Positions 1-8,593 are shown, counted from the first letter of the stretch. The stretch is 64,000 nucleotides of DNA from Gammaproteobacteria bacterium (GCA_019247195.1 JAFAPI010000073.1:44268-108267); one strand, 5' to 3'. Notes: a model not told the origin generated them from the sequence alone. Program-made: numbers and translations.

Positions 1-1
1 C

Positions 2-805
2 GGCATTCTGTACTTCGCCGAGCATGGGCAACTGGTGATCATCACTCCTTTCACCCTGGCCGGCGCGATGGCCCCCATCACCATCGCCGGCGCGCTGACC
101 CTCGCCCACGCCGAGGCCCTGTTCGGCATCACCCTCGCGCAGCTGGTGCGTCCGGGTGCCCCGGTCATGTACGGCAGCTTCACCTCCAATGTCGACATGA
201 AGTCGGGCTCTCCCGCCTTCGGTACACCCGAGTACGCCAAAGCGGCGTTCGGGGCCGGCCAGCTGGCGCGCCGCATCGGCGTCCCCTGGCGCTGCTCGAG
301 TGCGACCGCCGCCAACGCGGCGGACGCCCAGGCAGCCTACGAGTCACAGATGAGCCTGTGGGGGGCGCTGCTGGGCGGCTGCCATTTCGTGCTGCACGCG
401 GCGGGCTGGCTCGAGGGTGGACTCACCGCCTCGATCGAGAAGTTCATCCTCGACGTGGAGATGCTGCAGATGTTCGCCGAGCTGTTCCAGCCGGTCGCGG
501 CGAGTGCGGAGGAGATTGGCCTGGATGCGGTCGCCGAGGTGGGCCCGGGCGGGCACTTCTTCGCCGCAGCGCACACGATGCAGCGCTACCGCGACGCCTT
601 CTACAGCCCCCTCGTCTCGGACTGGCGCAACTACGGCGCGTGGACCGACGGCGGCGCCAAGACCGCCACGGAGCGCGCCGGCCGTCTGTGGCACGAGACA
701 CTGGCTGCTTTCCAGCCACCGCCGCTGGACGCGGCGGTACGCGAGGAGCTGGACGCTTTCGTGCAGCGCCGGCGCAGCGAGGGGGGCGCGCCTCCGGTGT
801 CGTGA
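2..805 (+). CDS. Trimethylamine methyltransferase (MttB) family protein, 3' part
   Basis: The reading frame is open from the left edge, so the gene starts outside the window and only the last 267 residues are visible. The sequence matches the C-terminal part of MttB-family corrinoid methyltransferases, with a glycine/alanine-rich TIM-barrel pattern (PFTLAGAMAPITIAG; GAPVMYGSFTSNVDMKSGSP; AEVGPGGHFF). Known members move a methyl group from a quaternary or tertiary amine to a corrinoid protein. Most bacterial members lack pyrrolysine and use other methylamines such as glycine betaine. No corrinoid protein or amine transporter lies downstream, so the substrate cannot be guessed. The gene ends 2 bp before the convergent DUF6496 gene. 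Confidence 0.85.
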   Translation, partial: GILYFAEHGQLVIITPFTLAGAMAPITIAGALTLAHAEALFGITLAQLVRPGAPVMYGSFTSNVDMKSGSPAFGTPEYAKAAFGAGQLARRIGVPWRCSSATAANAADAQAAYESQMSLWGALLGGCHFVLHAAGWLEGGLTASIEKFILDVEMLQMFAELFQPVAASAEEIGLDAVAEVGPGGHFFAAAHTMQRYRDAFYSPLVSDWRNYGAWTDGGAKTATERAGRLWHETLAAFQPPPLDAAVREELDAFVQRRRSEGGAPPVS

Positions 806-807
806 GG

Positions 808-1005
808 TTAGCGGCTGCGGCTGCCGCTCTTGCCCTTGCGGGGGACCTTTGCGCCGCTGCGACGCGCCTCCGACAAGCCGATCGCGATCGCCTGCTTGCG
901 GCTGGTCACCTTCTTACCGGAGCGTCCACTGCGCAACTTGCCCTGCTTGCGCTCCTTCATCGCACGTTTGACCTTGGCGCCCGCCTTCTTGCCGTATCTG
1001 GCCAT
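808..1005 (-). CDS. DUF6496 small basic protein
   Basis: This gene encodes a 65-residue, very Lys/Arg-rich protein. It begins MARYGKKAG and carries the SGKKVTSRKQAIAIGLSEAR core, which I recognise as the DUF6496 family (function unknown). The core resembles the plasmid-stabilisation or histone-like KKVKSRKQAIAIALSEA patterns of many proteobacterial small proteins. The ATG at 1005 is preferred over the one five codons upstream because a purine-rich GGGAGAGGG precedes it. The charge suggests nucleic-acid binding, but that is inference. Confidence 0.75.
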   Translation of the reverse strand: MARYGKKAGAKVKRAMKERKQGKLRSGRSGKKVTSRKQAIAIGLSEARRSGAKVPRKGKSGSRSR

Positions 1006-1307
1006 AACCCTCTCCCGCACTCACAGTGCGGGCAGCTTTGCCCTGACCCGCGGCGTGCAGCTATCGGCTCAGGCGGCGCCCACCCGTAGGCATGTGCTGA
1101 AGGTGAGCGTCAGGCGCGCGTGTGAGGCGCACCTAACCGCACCTAACACCCCGCGCCCCTGCGACGCCGCTCCACCGCTTCAAGGGGCCCGCGTGCGCGG
1201 TGGAGGTAGGCGCGGGCCTACCCCAACCTTTTCAGTGTTGCGCTGACACGGGCATCCGTGAGCCGAGGCCTTGGCGCGACGGCGCTGGTGCACCTAGCGT
1301 TGCGACT
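1006..1307. other. Intergenic region with a hairpin and a 10-bp tandem repeat
   Basis: I see no convincing gene here. A perfect 8-bp stem with a 3-nt loop lies at 1014-1032 (CCCGCACT / AGTGCGGG). It sits directly beside the ribosome binding site of the DUF6496 gene, so it would be in that gene's 5' leader. A 10-bp direct repeat (CGCACCTAAC) occurs twice in tandem at 1128-1147. The region is divergent (DUF6496 to the left, DUF6328 to the right) and must hold promoters for both, but I cannot place -35/-10 boxes with confidence. Confidence 0.5.
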
Positions 1308-1826
1308 ATGTCGCGCACACCGCTCTCGGCCGCCTCGGATCGACGCCTACGGCCTCCGCCTCAGGACGCACTCGCGCCGCGCAAAGGGCAGTCCCTCGAT
1401 GAGGAGGTGACGATGATCGTGCGCGAGGCGCGCATGGTGTTGCCGGGCGTGCAGGCGCTGTTCGGTTTCCAGATGATCGCGATCTTCAACCAGCGCTTTG
1501 AAACGTTGCCGGAGGGACTGCAGTTTCTGCATTTCGGCGCGCTGTGCCTGTGCGCGGTGGCGATGGCGCTGGACATCACTCCGGCTGCCTATCACCGCCT
1601 CGCTGAGCGTGGCTTCCTGACCCGCGGCTTCGCCGACATCGCCTCGCGCTGCATCGCGATGGCGATGATCGCCCTCGCCTGCAGCCTCACGCTCGATCTC
1701 TTCGTGGTGGGCTACCTGATCGGCGGCCTGCGGGCGGCCTGGTCGAGCGCGGTGCCGCTATTCCTGCTCTTCACCAGCCTGTGGATCCTCTGGCCGCTGT
1801 GGGCGCGGCAACACCGGCCACGTTGA
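1308..1826 (+). CDS. DUF6328 family membrane protein
   Basis: This 172-residue protein has a short hydrophilic N-terminus and about four hydrophobic segments: around residues 50-65, 75-95, 112-135 and 147-165. The EARMVLPGVQALFGFQ stretch followed by FNQRFETLP is the signature I associate with DUF6328, a family of small integral membrane proteins of unknown function. The ATG at 1308 starts MSRTPLSAASDRR. Upstream in-frame codons look non-coding. It ends just before the probable start of the DNA ligase gene (1859), so the two may be co-transcribed. Confidence 0.7.
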   Translation: MSRTPLSAASDRRLRPPPQDALAPRKGQSLDEEVTMIVREARMVLPGVQALFGFQMIAIFNQRFETLPEGLQFLHFGALCLCAVAMALDITPAAYHRLAERGFLTRGFADIASRCIAMAMIALACSLTLDLFVVGYLIGGLRAAWSSAVPLFLLFTSLWILWPLWARQHRPR

Positions 1827-1858
1827 AGGCGGCGCGCGGCCGTCTCCCAGAATCGCGC

Positions 1859-3430
1859 GTGAGCTCCCTTTCCGATCTGGTGGCAACCTCACAGCAGGTG
1901 GGGGCCACCGCGGGACGCCTCGCCAAGATCCAGATCCTCGCCGCGCAGTTGCGCGCACTCGCCCCGCACGAGATCGCAATCGCGGTCAGCTATCTCTCCG
2001 GGGGCACCCCGCAGGGGCGCATCGGGGTCGGCGGCGCGATGCTGTATGCCCTGCGTGATGTCCCCGCCGCCGTCACCCCGTCCCTGACGATCACAGAGGT
2101 GGACGCGGCGCTGGCGGCGCTGGAGCGCGAAACGGGCAAGGGCTCGGCGGGCCGGCGGGAGGCACGCCTGCGCGGCCTGTTCGCACGCGCCAGCACCGAG
2201 GAGCAGGAGTTCCTGGTGCGCCTGCTCAGCGGGGAGCTGCGTCAGGGCGCGCTCGCCGGCGTCATGATCGAGGCGGTCGCCGCCGCGAGCGGCGTGCCGA
2301 CACCCGAGGTGCGCCGCGCGGCGATGTACGCTGCGAGCCTCGGGGAGGTCGCGCGCCTCGCCCTCGGCGCCGGCGCGGCCGCCCTGCAGCCGCTGGTGCA
2401 GTTGCGCTTGTTCTCGCCGGTCGCGCCGATGCTGGCGCAGACCGCCGCCGACGTGGCGGAGGCCCTGGCGCTGCTGAGCTCCGGGGTCGCTTTGGAGTGG
2501 AAGATGGATGGCGCGCGCATCCAGGTGCACAAGCATGGCGAGGCGGTGCGCATCTACACGCGCAGTCTCAACGAGGTGACCGCGGCGGTGCCGGAGATCG
2601 TCGCGGCCGTACGCGGCTTCGCGGCGCAGACCCTCGTGCTCGATGGCGAGGCGATCGCCCTCGATGCGCGGGGCCGACCGCATCCGTTTCAGGTCACCAT
2701 GCGCCGCTTCGGCCGGCGGCTCGACGTCGAGGCGCTGCAACGCGAGCTGCCGATACAGGCGTTCTTCTTCGACTGCCTGCGCCTGGAGGAGCAGACTCTC
2801 GTCGCACTGCCCACCCGCGAGCGCTATGCCGCCCTTGCCGCGGCCGTCCCCGCCGCGCAGCAGATGCCGCGCCGGCTGGATCCGGACCTCGCCGCCGCCG
2901 CCGCGTTCTACACGGCGGCGCTCGCGGCCGGGCACGAGGGCGTGATGGCCAAGGACCTCAATGCGGCCTACGAAGCCGGCAACCGCGGCGCGAGCTGGCT
3001 CAAGATCAAGCGCGCGCATACGCTCGACCTGGTGGTCTTGGCGGCGGAGTGGGGTCACGGGCGTCGCACCGGTAAGCTGTCCAACCTGCACCTCGGCGCC
3101 CTTGAACCCCGCACCGGGGAATACGTCATGCTCGGCAAGACCTTCAAAGGCCTCACCGACGTGATGCTCGACTGGCAGACGCAGCAACTCCTCGCCCTCG
3201 AGACGCGTCGCGATGCGCTGACCGTCTATGTCCGCCCCGCCCTGGTCGCCGAGATCGCCTTCAGCGACCTGCAGGCGAGCAGCCGCTATCCGGGCGGCCT
3301 CGCACTACGCCTCGCGCGAGTCAAGCGCTACCGGACCGACAAGCGGGCCGAGGACGCGGACACCATGGAGTCAGTGCGCCGCGTGGCGGCGGCAATGCCC
3401 ACCGAGGCGGCCGCGCAGCATCCCGGCTAA
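1859..3430 (+). CDS. ATP-dependent DNA ligase
   Basis: The product seals nicks in duplex DNA through an adenylated lysine. In the 523-residue protein, residues 1-200 form the helical DNA-binding domain (DNA_ligase_A_N). The adenylation motif follows as EWKMDGAR with nucleophile Lys215, then LDGEAIA (motif III), EGVMAKD (motif IV) and SWLKIKR (motif V). The C-terminal OB-fold ends near RYPGGLALRLARVKRYRTDK. The GTG at 1859 (VSSLSDLVATS) fits how relatives begin. An earlier in-frame GTG at 1781 would overlap the previous gene by 46 bp. This three-domain type is archaeal/actinobacterial LigB-like and accessory in proteobacteria, which replicate with NAD-dependent LigA. No Ku or nuclease gene is nearby. 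The stop overlaps the end of the convergent amidohydrolase by 4 bp. Confidence 0.92.
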   Translation: MSSLSDLVATSQQVGATAGRLAKIQILAAQLRALAPHEIAIAVSYLSGGTPQGRIGVGGAMLYALRDVPAAVTPSLTITEVDAALAALERETGKGSAGRREARLRGLFARASTEEQEFLVRLLSGELRQGALAGVMIEAVAAASGVPTPEVRRAAMYAASLGEVARLALGAGAAALQPLVQLRLFSPVAPMLAQTAADVAEALALLSSGVALEWKMDGARIQVHKHGEAVRIYTRSLNEVTAAVPEIVAAVRGFAAQTLVLDGEAIALDARGRPHPFQVTMRRFGRRLDVEALQRELPIQAFFFDCLRLEEQTLVALPTRERYAALAAAVPAAQQMPRRLDPDLAAAAAFYTAALAAGHEGVMAKDLNAAYEAGNRGASWLKIKRAHTLDLVVLAAEWGHGRRTGKLSNLHLGALEPRTGEYVMLGKTFKGLTDVMLDWQTQQLLALETRRDALTVYVRPALVAEIAFSDLQASSRYPGGLALRLARVKRYRTDKRAEDADTMESVRRVAAAMPTEAAAQHPG

Positions 3431-4731
3431 CGCGGTGCAGGTCCGCCCTTGAAAATGCGGCCGTCCTTCATGACGAAGGACACGTTCTTCAGCAGGTCCA
3501 CGTCCTTCAGGGGATCGCCGGGAACGGCGATCACGTCTGCGTACGCGCCGGGGGCGATCACCCCGATCTCACCACCCTTGCCAAGCAGCTCGGCAGCCCG
3601 GTTGGTCGCCGACTGGATGGCCTGCATGGGCGTCATGCCGAACTCGACCTCGCGCGCGAACTCCTGCGCGATCGGGTCGGTCCAGGGGAATCCGCCGACG
3701 TCAGTACCGAAGGCGATCTTTACGCCGGCGCGCAGCGCCTTCCTGAAGGATACGCCGTGGACCTCGACGCGCTTGCGGTCGCGCTGCCCCGCGGGCGTAT
3801 CGGCGGGCTCCGGGTCGTAGTAGTAGACGGCGAGGGTCGGTACGTACCAGGTGCCCTGGCGCAGCATCTGCGCGACCTGCCCATCGGTGAGCTCAAGACC
3901 ATGCTCGATCGAATCACAGCCCCCGTCCAGCGCGCGCTGCAGCCCGATGCCGCTATAGGCGTGGCAGGCGACCTTGCGCTGCCAGCCGTGCGCCTCGTCG
4001 ACGATGGCGCGCAGCTCCTCCACCGTGAGGGTGGGCTGGGAGATGAGGTTGCCGGCCTTGTCCACCCAGGAACGGTGCGTCATGTACACCTTGATCCAGT
4101 CGGCGCCGTGATCGAGCTGTTCGCGCGCGGCCTTGCGTGCCTCGACGGGACCGTCGATGAGCTGCGCCCCCTTCGGCACTTCGATCTCCGGTGCATACCC
4201 TTCCAGGGGATAGCCACCGGTGGTGGAGATGGAGCGCGTCACCACGAGCATGCGCGGACCGGGGATGTAGCCCTCCTCGACCGCCTGGCGGATGCCGACA
4301 TCGCCATAGCCAGCCCCCTCGGTCTCCAGGTCGCGGATCGTGGTGAAGCCCTGCTCCAGTGCGCGCCGCGCGGCGACGGTGGCACGCGCAGCGCGGTAGG
4401 CCAGCGGGTATTTGAGGAGCTGTACGTCGTAGCCGCCGGCTGCCGGGTCCTCCCCCTGCAGGAAGATATGTGTGTGGCAGTCGATCAGGCCCGGCAGCAG
4501 CGTGGCCTCACCGAGGTCGATCACCTCGGTGCCCGCAGGCACCTCCTGGCCGGGGCCCGTCACTGCGGCGATCCTATTGCCGCGGATCAGCACCTGCGCC
4601 GGCCGCGGCGCCGCACCGGTGCCGTCGATAAGGGCGCGGGCGCGCAGCACCACCGCAGGCGGGTCCGCACCGAGTGCGAGGTTGGACGTCAGGGTCAGTG
4701 ACAGAAGTCCGGACAGCAGCCAGCGGCGCAT
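3427..4731 (-). CDS. Exported metal-dependent amidohydrolase
   Basis: This 434-residue protein has a Sec signal peptide (MRRWLLSGLLSLTLTSNLALG) and belongs to the imidazolonepropionase-like amidohydrolase group. Metal-site motifs are visible: DCHTHIF after the N-terminal beta-sandwich, KVYMTH (position of the bridging residue), ACHAYS, SIEHGLEL and FGTDVGGFPW with the catalytic Asp. Such enzymes hydrolyse C-N bonds in cyclic amides or prolyl dipeptides (Xaa-Pro type), and the periplasmic location suits peptide scavenging. The exact substrate is unknown. The ATG at 4731 is preceded by a strong AAGGAGG. It is divergent from the outer-membrane protein gene at 4978. Confidence 0.88.
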   Translation of the reverse strand: MRRWLLSGLLSLTLTSNLALGADPPAVVLRARALIDGTGAAPRPAQVLIRGNRIAAVTGPGQEVPAGTEVIDLGEATLLPGLIDCHTHIFLQGEDPAAGGYDVQLLKYPLAYRAARATVAARRALEQGFTTIRDLETEGAGYGDVGIRQAVEEGYIPGPRMLVVTRSISTTGGYPLEGYAPEIEVPKGAQLIDGPVEARKAAREQLDHGADWIKVYMTHRSWVDKAGNLISQPTLTVEELRAIVDEAHGWQRKVACHAYSGIGLQRALDGGCDSIEHGLELTDGQVAQMLRQGTWYVPTLAVYYYDPEPADTPAGQRDRKRVEVHGVSFRKALRAGVKIAFGTDVGGFPWTDPIAQEFAREVEFGMTPMQAIQSATNRAAELLGKGGEIGVIAPGAYADVIAVPGDPLKDVDLLKNVSFVMKDGRIFKGGPAPR

Positions 4732-4977
4732 GCGACCCTCCTTAGAGAATTCGTCCGAGGCGATGGTGCGGGCATGATGCCTGCGAGCCCCGTCGGTTCA
4801 AAGAGCCGCAGGCGGTGGGACCGCCAGCTTGTGGGCGGGTGCAGGGAGATGCTGTACTAGGAGCGGGGTGACACAACAACAAGCCTTCGGCCCCCGCGGC
4901 ACCGGGCGGGCCGTGTGCCACGTGCGCGCGAGTCGCCCCTGCCTGCCATCCATCGAGCCGTCCTGCGAGGAACGCCC

Positions 4978-6054
4978 ATGCGTGCGCCGCGTCTGCTGAT
5001 CCTGTTACTGCTGTGCGGCAGCTGTGCCGCCCGCGGCGAGGCGCCGCAGGTGCAGTTCCTGCTGCTGCCCAGCGCGGAGGCGGTCGGCACGTTCGCTCGC
5101 GACGCGCTCGTCACGCAACCCTACGACGAGGTGCTGCGGGCGGACATGATCCTCAGCCTGCAGCGCGGCCCGTTCCGCCTCTTCACGGAGTACCTGCTGT
5201 CGGACCACGAGGGCGACCTCGAGCGCTTTCAGCTCGGCTACCAGTTCTCGAGCGACACCGTGCTATGGCTGGGCCGCTTCCATCAGCCGACCAGTGTGTG
5301 GAACCACGACCACCACCACGGCCAGTACCTGCAGACCTCCATCACCCGTCCGGCCATCGAGGAATGGGAGGACCTCGGCGGCATCCTGCCGCAACACTTC
5401 ACCGGCGCGCTGCTCGAGACCAGCCGCCCACTCGCGAGCGGCTGGCGGCTGCGCATGGCCGGCAGCGGCGGCCTGGCCCCGCAGCTCAACCCCGGAGGCC
5501 TGGAGCCCTTCGACCTCGTTCATCCGGATCACCACCGCCGCCAGCTGGGCTACCACGCCCGCCTCTCCCTGCATCCGGGTGACCTCGATGAGAGTGGGTT
5601 CGGCGTGCTGCTGGCGCGCGAGGACCTGGCGCGCATCGGCCCGCCGGCGGCGTCGATCCTCGGGCTCGACCACGTCCAGCTCAGCCTGTACGGCGTGTTC
5701 GCCAGTTACGTGGAGGACCCGTGGCGGCTGCTGGCGGTGCTGTTTCACGCCGATGCACGGCTGTTCTTCGACGCTACCCCCTCACGGGGGGACTCCTTTG
5801 CTCTCGGCTACACGCAGGCCGAGCGGCGCTTCGGCCATGATCTCACCGCTTTCGTGCGCCTGGAGGGAACGGCGCAGGCGGCCGACTCGCGCTACCTGGG
5901 ACTGTTCCCGGCCTATCCACGCAGCCGTCAGCTGGCCGGCGTGCGCTGGGACTTCGCGCCGCGCCAGGCTTTCACCCTGCAACTGACCAACAGCCACACC
6001 TTCACCGGTCACTTCGCGGACGTACGCGTGCAGTGGAGTGCGGCGCTGCTGTGA
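4978..6054 (+). CDS. Outer-membrane beta-barrel-like protein of a sensory unit
   Basis: This 358-residue protein has a clear signal peptide (MRAPRLLILLLLCGSCAARG) and then alternating hydrophobic/polar strands typical of a small barrel, ending in VRVQWSAALL. Near residue 105-120 it has a histidine-rich loop (WNHDHHHGQYLQTSI) after LWLGRFHQP, and a second cluster (HPDHHRRQLGYH). I recall such WN..HHG..LQTS motifs from uncharacterised proteobacterial outer-membrane proteins, but I have no named family. The ATG at 4978 has GAGG upstream. An earlier in-frame start at 4915 would put a hydrophilic stretch ahead of the signal peptide. Its stop overlaps the next start (GTGA), so translation is coupled to the periplasmic binding-like protein. 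Confidence 0.75.
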   Translation: MRAPRLLILLLLCGSCAARGEAPQVQFLLLPSAEAVGTFARDALVTQPYDEVLRADMILSLQRGPFRLFTEYLLSDHEGDLERFQLGYQFSSDTVLWLGRFHQPTSVWNHDHHHGQYLQTSITRPAIEEWEDLGGILPQHFTGALLETSRPLASGWRLRMAGSGGLAPQLNPGGLEPFDLVHPDHHRRQLGYHARLSLHPGDLDESGFGVLLAREDLARIGPPAASILGLDHVQLSLYGVFASYVEDPWRLLAVLFHADARLFFDATPSRGDSFALGYTQAERRFGHDLTAFVRLEGTAQAADSRYLGLFPAYPRSRQLAGVRWDFAPRQAFTLQLTNSHTFTGHFADVRVQWSAALL

Positions 6055-6491
6055 TCGCGCGGCGCATCATCGTGCTGCTGCTGCTGCTCGGCGCACTCGC
6101 CGAGGCGTGGCCGGCCGCCCAGACGCTGGTGCTGGTGGTGCGCCGCGACAGCCCGGTGACCGATCTCGATTCGGTCACCGTGCGCAAGCTGTTCCTCGGC
6201 GTTCCGGTGCTTATCAACGGCACGCCGCTGCGCCCCATCCGTAACCGCAGCGAGCCGCACCTCGATGAGATCTTCCTGCAGCAGATCGTGGCGATGTCGC
6301 AGCCGAGTTATGACCGGCAGATCCTCAACGGTGTCAACCGGCAGGGATGGCTCGCACCGTCCGAAGCGGCGAGCGTGACGCGCGTGGCCGCGGAACTCAA
6401 CGCCAATCCCAACGCGGTCAGCTTCATGTGGGAGCGCGACGTGGCCCATAATCCCAACCTGCGGGTCCTGCGCGTCCTATGGTCCGACTGA
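6051..6491 (+). CDS. Single-lobe phosphate-binding-like periplasmic protein
   Basis: This 146-residue secreted protein has a signal peptide ending near EAWPAAQ. The mature part (VLVVRRDSPVTDLDSVTVRKLFLG ... VSFMWERDV) resembles one lobe of PstS-type phosphate-binding proteins, which are normally over 300 residues. No ABC permease or ATPase is present. In relatives such short proteins sit beside sensor kinases, so a ligand-sensing role is more likely than transport (inference). The GTG start at 6051 overlaps the preceding stop by 4 nt. The gene itself overlaps the kinase gene by 13 nt. Confidence 0.78.
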   Translation: MIARRIIVLLLLLGALAEAWPAAQTLVLVVRRDSPVTDLDSVTVRKLFLGVPVLINGTPLRPIRNRSEPHLDEIFLQQIVAMSQPSYDRQILNGVNRQGWLAPSEAASVTRVAAELNANPNAVSFMWERDVAHNPNLRVLRVLWSD

Positions 6492-7975
6492 CACACAGCC
6501 TGTGGGTACGCATGATGAGCGTGGTGCTCATCATCCTGGCGGCACTCGCGCCGCTGCTCTACCTCGGGGTGTCCCGCATCGTCGAAGACGGCTATCAGGA
6601 GCGCTTCATCAACTCGGTGCGTGCCTACAGCCGTCTGGTCGCGGATCAGCTCGAGGCGCTCGACGCTGCGGAGTTCGAGCGCCGCGCCGGCGCGGTGCTC
6701 GACGGCGTCGTGCTGAGCGGCCAGGTGGTGTTCGCGCAGATCGTCGATGGCGAGCGCAAGATCCACAGCTCGATCACCCCCGCGCTGGGCGCGGCAAGCC
6801 CGCGCGAGGACTACACCTTCGGGCAGTCCCCGGACCAGGTCTACTACATCTCGCACCAGGTGCGCCGGCCTGACCACGCGGTCGTGCTGCGCCTCGGCTT
6901 CGATGAGATCCCGACCAGCGAGCGCATCCGCGCCACGCAACGGCACGTGCTGCTCGCCATCGGTGGTTTCGTGGCCGTCTCCATCGGGCTCGCGCTGTGG
7001 TTGTCGGCCGTCATCGCCCGCCCCATGGTGCTGCTGCAGGAGAGCGCCAAGCGCGTCGCCAGCGGCGACGTGCACGTGCAGCTGCAGAGTCACAGCAGCA
7101 TCCGCGAGGTGGCGGAGCTGAATCTGCACCTGGAGCGGATGCGCCAGGAGCTGGTGGGCACTAACGAGCAACTGACGCGCGAGATCGCCGAGCGCGAGGC
7201 CTCCGAGCACAAGCGCCTGACGCTCGAGCGGCGGCTGCTGCACCGCGAGCGCATCGTCGCGCTCGGTACTCTGGCGGGCGGCGTCGCCCACGAGATCAAC
7301 AACATCATTACCCCGATCCTGCTGTACGCGCAGATGGCCCTGGATGAGCTGCCGGCCAGCAGCGACTTGCGCGCCGACCTGCAGCGGGTCGTGGAGTCGG
7401 CCCACCGCGCCCGCAACCTGGTATGGCGTATCCTCACCTTCAGCCGCCAGTCCGACACCCAGGCCCCCAGCACCGTGTTCGCGCTGCGCGCGCCGGTCGA
7501 GGACGCCCTGGCCCTGCTGCGCGCCATCGTCCCGACCAACATCGAGGTGGTGTTCCGCTGTGAGGCCGAAGGGGTACAGCTGACCGGCGACCCCAACTTC
7601 GTGCAGCAGGTCGTCTTCAACCTCTGCACCAACGCCCACCAGGCGATGCGCCGCGACGGCGGCCGCATCACCGTCACGCTCGCCGCCGAGGAGGATCCAG
7701 GCGAGCCGCAACTGCGGCCCGGCCGCTACGGGGTACTGGAGGTGAGCGACACCGGCGAGGGCATCGACCCGGCCGCGCTGCCTCATATCTTCGAGCCCTT
7801 CTTCACCACGCGCGAGGTCGGTGAAGGCACCGGCCTTGGCCTCTCAGTGGTGCATGGTATCGTCGAGTCGATGGGCGGTCTGATTACCGTGCGTTCCGCT
7901 TCCAAGCTGGGGACGACGTTCCGGGTATACCTGCCGGTGGCAGTCGCTCTCAGCAACGCGGCGGGAGCCGCTTAG
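6479..7975 (+). CDS. Membrane sensor histidine kinase
   Basis: This 498-residue kinase has a TM helix at about residues 12-32, a periplasmic sensor region to about residue 155, a second TM (about 157-178) and HAMP. A coiled-coil linker follows (LEREL-type, REIAEREASEHKRLTLERRLLHRER). The HisKA box GTLAGGVAHEINNI carries phospho-acceptor His271. The HATPase domain has N (NLCTNAHQAM), G1 (DTGEGI), F (FEPFFTT) and G2 (GEGTGLGLSVV) boxes. The periplasmic domain has no PAS or Cache signature I can see. It is coupled to the upstream binding-like protein and followed 7 bp later by a receiver, making a sensory operon. The periplasmic protein probably presents a signal to this kinase (inference). Confidence 0.93.
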   Translation: MVRLTHSLWVRMMSVVLIILAALAPLLYLGVSRIVEDGYQERFINSVRAYSRLVADQLEALDAAEFERRAGAVLDGVVLSGQVVFAQIVDGERKIHSSITPALGAASPREDYTFGQSPDQVYYISHQVRRPDHAVVLRLGFDEIPTSERIRATQRHVLLAIGGFVAVSIGLALWLSAVIARPMVLLQESAKRVASGDVHVQLQSHSSIREVAELNLHLERMRQELVGTNEQLTREIAEREASEHKRLTLERRLLHRERIVALGTLAGGVAHEINNIITPILLYAQMALDELPASSDLRADLQRVVESAHRARNLVWRILTFSRQSDTQAPSTVFALRAPVEDALALLRAIVPTNIEVVFRCEAEGVQLTGDPNFVQQVVFNLCTNAHQAMRRDGGRITVTLAAEEDPGEPQLRPGRYGVLEVSDTGEGIDPAALPHIFEPFFTTREVGEGTGLGLSVVHGIVESMGGLITVRSASKLGTTFRVYLPVAVALSNAAGAA

Positions 7976-7982
7976 GCGGCAC

Positions 7983-8381
7983 ATGGCCTCCATCCACGTC
8001 GTCGATGACGAGGTCGAGGTCGGTGCGGCGGTGCAGCGCGTGCTCGAACGCGCCGGCTTCGCGGTCACGGTCACGCACAGCGCAGCTGCGGCGCTGGCGA
8101 GCGTCGCGCTGCAGCAGCCGGACATCCTCATCACCGACATCATCATGCCCAAGACCCACGGCGTGGAGCTCATCAAGGCGCTGCGCGCGCGCTATCCGCG
8201 CGTGCGCATCATCGCTATCTCCGGCGGTGGCAGCTTCGGCCCGCTCGCCTACAAGCCCGAGGCCATCAGCACCCACGCCTACCTCGCCGCTGCCAAGAGC
8301 GCCGGTGCCGAGGAAGTGCTGACCAAGCCCTTCGACATGCAGGACCTGCTGGCGGCGGTGCGGCGCCAGCTGCCCAACTGA
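7983..8381 (+). CDS. Stand-alone response regulator receiver (CheY-like)
   Basis: This 132-residue protein consists of one receiver domain: acidic pair Asp8/Asp9 (HVVDDE), phospho-acceptor Asp52 (ILITDIIMP), a Ser/Gly region (IIAISGGG) and Lys in VLTKPFD. There is no DNA-binding or enzymatic output domain. The segment between beta4 and alpha4 is longer than usual (SGGGSFGPLAYKPEAISTH), which could shape a partner interface. It is the last gene of the sensory operon and is followed by a hairpin at 8399. The output is therefore protein-protein interaction or a phosphorelay. Confidence 0.92.
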   Translation: MASIHVVDDEVEVGAAVQRVLERAGFAVTVTHSAAAALASVALQQPDILITDIIMPKTHGVELIKALRARYPRVRIIAISGGGSFGPLAYKPEAISTHAYLAAAKSAGAEEVLTKPFDMQDLLAAVRRQLPN

Positions 8382-8398
8382 GGGCAGCAGCGGCCTCC

Positions 8399-8424
8399 GC
8401 GCGGCATCGCTGCATATGCCGCGC
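8399..8424 (+). terminator. Hairpin downstream of the sensory operon
   Basis: A perfect 9-bp stem (GCGCGGCAT / ATGCCGCGC) with an 8-nt loop starts 17 nt after the receiver stop codon. It has no T-tract, so it may be a weak intrinsic terminator or a 3' stabiliser. Confidence 0.45.
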
Positions 8425-8593
8425 TCACGCACAAGCTTGCGGGATGCGAGGGTCAGCTGCAGCTGGCACACGCGCCAGGTGGAACGCAATCGCATCCGCG
8501 TCTGGTTCGTCGACCGCGCGGGGGCTGGACGCGCACCGGCGCCGGGATGAAGATTCCGTTCCCCTCGATGGGGGCTTTACGGGAGGAGAACCA

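Noticed and set aside
1889..3187. Long minus-strand open frame opposite the DNA ligase
   Set aside because: Arg/His/Gln-rich shadow of a GC-rich gene; no motif, and the plus-strand ligase has all catalytic motifs.
6051..6491. Phosphate ABC transporter component PstS
   Set aside because: The protein is less than half the PstS length and no pst transporter genes accompany it.
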